From the NCBI GenBank assembly GCA_963676845.2, contig CAXXKK010000004.1, positions 1 to 64,000 on the forward strand: 64,000 nucleotides of DNA, in the 5' to 3' direction. The position numbers and the translations under genes are program-made. The notes beneath the pieces were generated by a model that saw nothing but the letters and a program-made list of their open reading frames with translations, had not been told where the DNA came from and did not search any database. Source of the DNA: G963662675 sp963676845. Its GTDB lineage: Bacteria; Bacteroidota; Bacteroidia; Bacteroidales; Prolixibacteraceae. Shown here piece by piece: positions 63,894 through 64,000 of the stretch. Position 1 is the first letter of the stretch. Every line of letters begins with the position of its first letter.

Positions 63894-64000
63894 ATGCTTC
63901 AAACATTCAAATGTGCACTTAGAACAAGTTTAATCATCCTATTGTTTAGCCTGAATTGCGTTCAGGGATCACAATTATTTGCACAAAATGATCCGGAAGT
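63894..64000 (+). CDS. start of a secreted protein, runs off the right edge
   Basis: ATG 63894 opens a frame of 35 codons with a basic start, a hydrophobic stretch (about residues 11-20) and an end near FAQN that resembles a signal peptide cut. The rest of the protein is outside the window, so no family can be given. The 256 bp before it is divergent from bcp and holds no full promoter match. Confidence 0.6.
   Translation, partial: MLQTFKCALRTSLIILLFSLNCVQGSQLFAQNDPE

Overview
This window is a chromosomal segment of a Bacteroidota bacterium, low in GC (roughly the high thirties in percent, by eye). The evidence is a SusC/SusD pair, a secreted protein with a C-terminal type IX secretion (Por) sorting domain, promoters of the Bacteroidota type (TAnnTTTG near -7, twice with TTG 21 bp upstream), DUF4251 and BT_3928-type proteins, and linkage of folP with cdaA and of birA with rsfS and ftsH. 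Gene content would suit the Marinilabiliales/Prolixibacteraceae side of the Bacteroidales, but this placement is inference. No rRNA, tRNA, CRISPR array or transposase was found.

Layout. 1-2.9 kb (minus): a three-gene operon of an iron-sulfur protein, a radical SAM enzyme, and a DUF116 domain fused to a polyprenyl synthetase that runs off the left edge. 3-6.4 kb (plus): VOC protein, a MuiA/DUF4139 outer-envelope protein with an inserted SusC-like domain, and a diacylglycerol-kinase-type lipid kinase. 6.4-8.7 kb: an AT-rich accessory patch with a periodic intergenic repeat array, a TIR-like (putative defence) protein and a methyltransferase. 8.7-13.4 kb: MscS channel, cdaA and folP on minus, then DUF1599 and a DoxX-type protein on plus. 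13.5-18.9 kb: small enzyme, TonB-C/TPR protein, AraC-TM-TPR regulator, PPi-dependent phosphofructokinase. 19-25.5 kb (plus): M20 peptidase, DUF502, TerC, an ABC exporter, then a structured leader RNA with a terminator directly in front of cysK. 25.5-30.3 kb: a second periodic repeat array, DUF4251 protein, membrane-cytidylate-kinase fusion, Ppx/GppA, and a sigma-54 response regulator. 30.5-38.9 kb: membrane protein, cation-chloride cotransporter, coaD, TlpA-like protein, Nudix, pyrE, SRPBCC. 39.4-42.5 kb: a secreted LRR/cadherin protein. 42.5-49 kb: frameshifted birA, then rsfS-ftsH-LUD-DUF2007-cdsA-psd-pssA, a ribosome/protease/phospholipid gene run. 49.5-54.7 kb: susC and susD, both frameshifted as given. 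55-64 kb: HU-like protein, flavin reductase-like protein, the threonine operon thrA-aldC-PGM-like-thrC (minus), recA, bcp, and the start of a secreted protein.

The most unusual items are the DUF116-prenyl synthase/radical SAM operon, the structured RNA plus terminator between a good promoter and cysK, two unrelated-sequence intergenic arrays that share a 20-21 bp period with arms in opposite orientation, and a clustered set of frameshifts in birA, susC and susD that may be either real decay or base-calling errors in short homopolymers.
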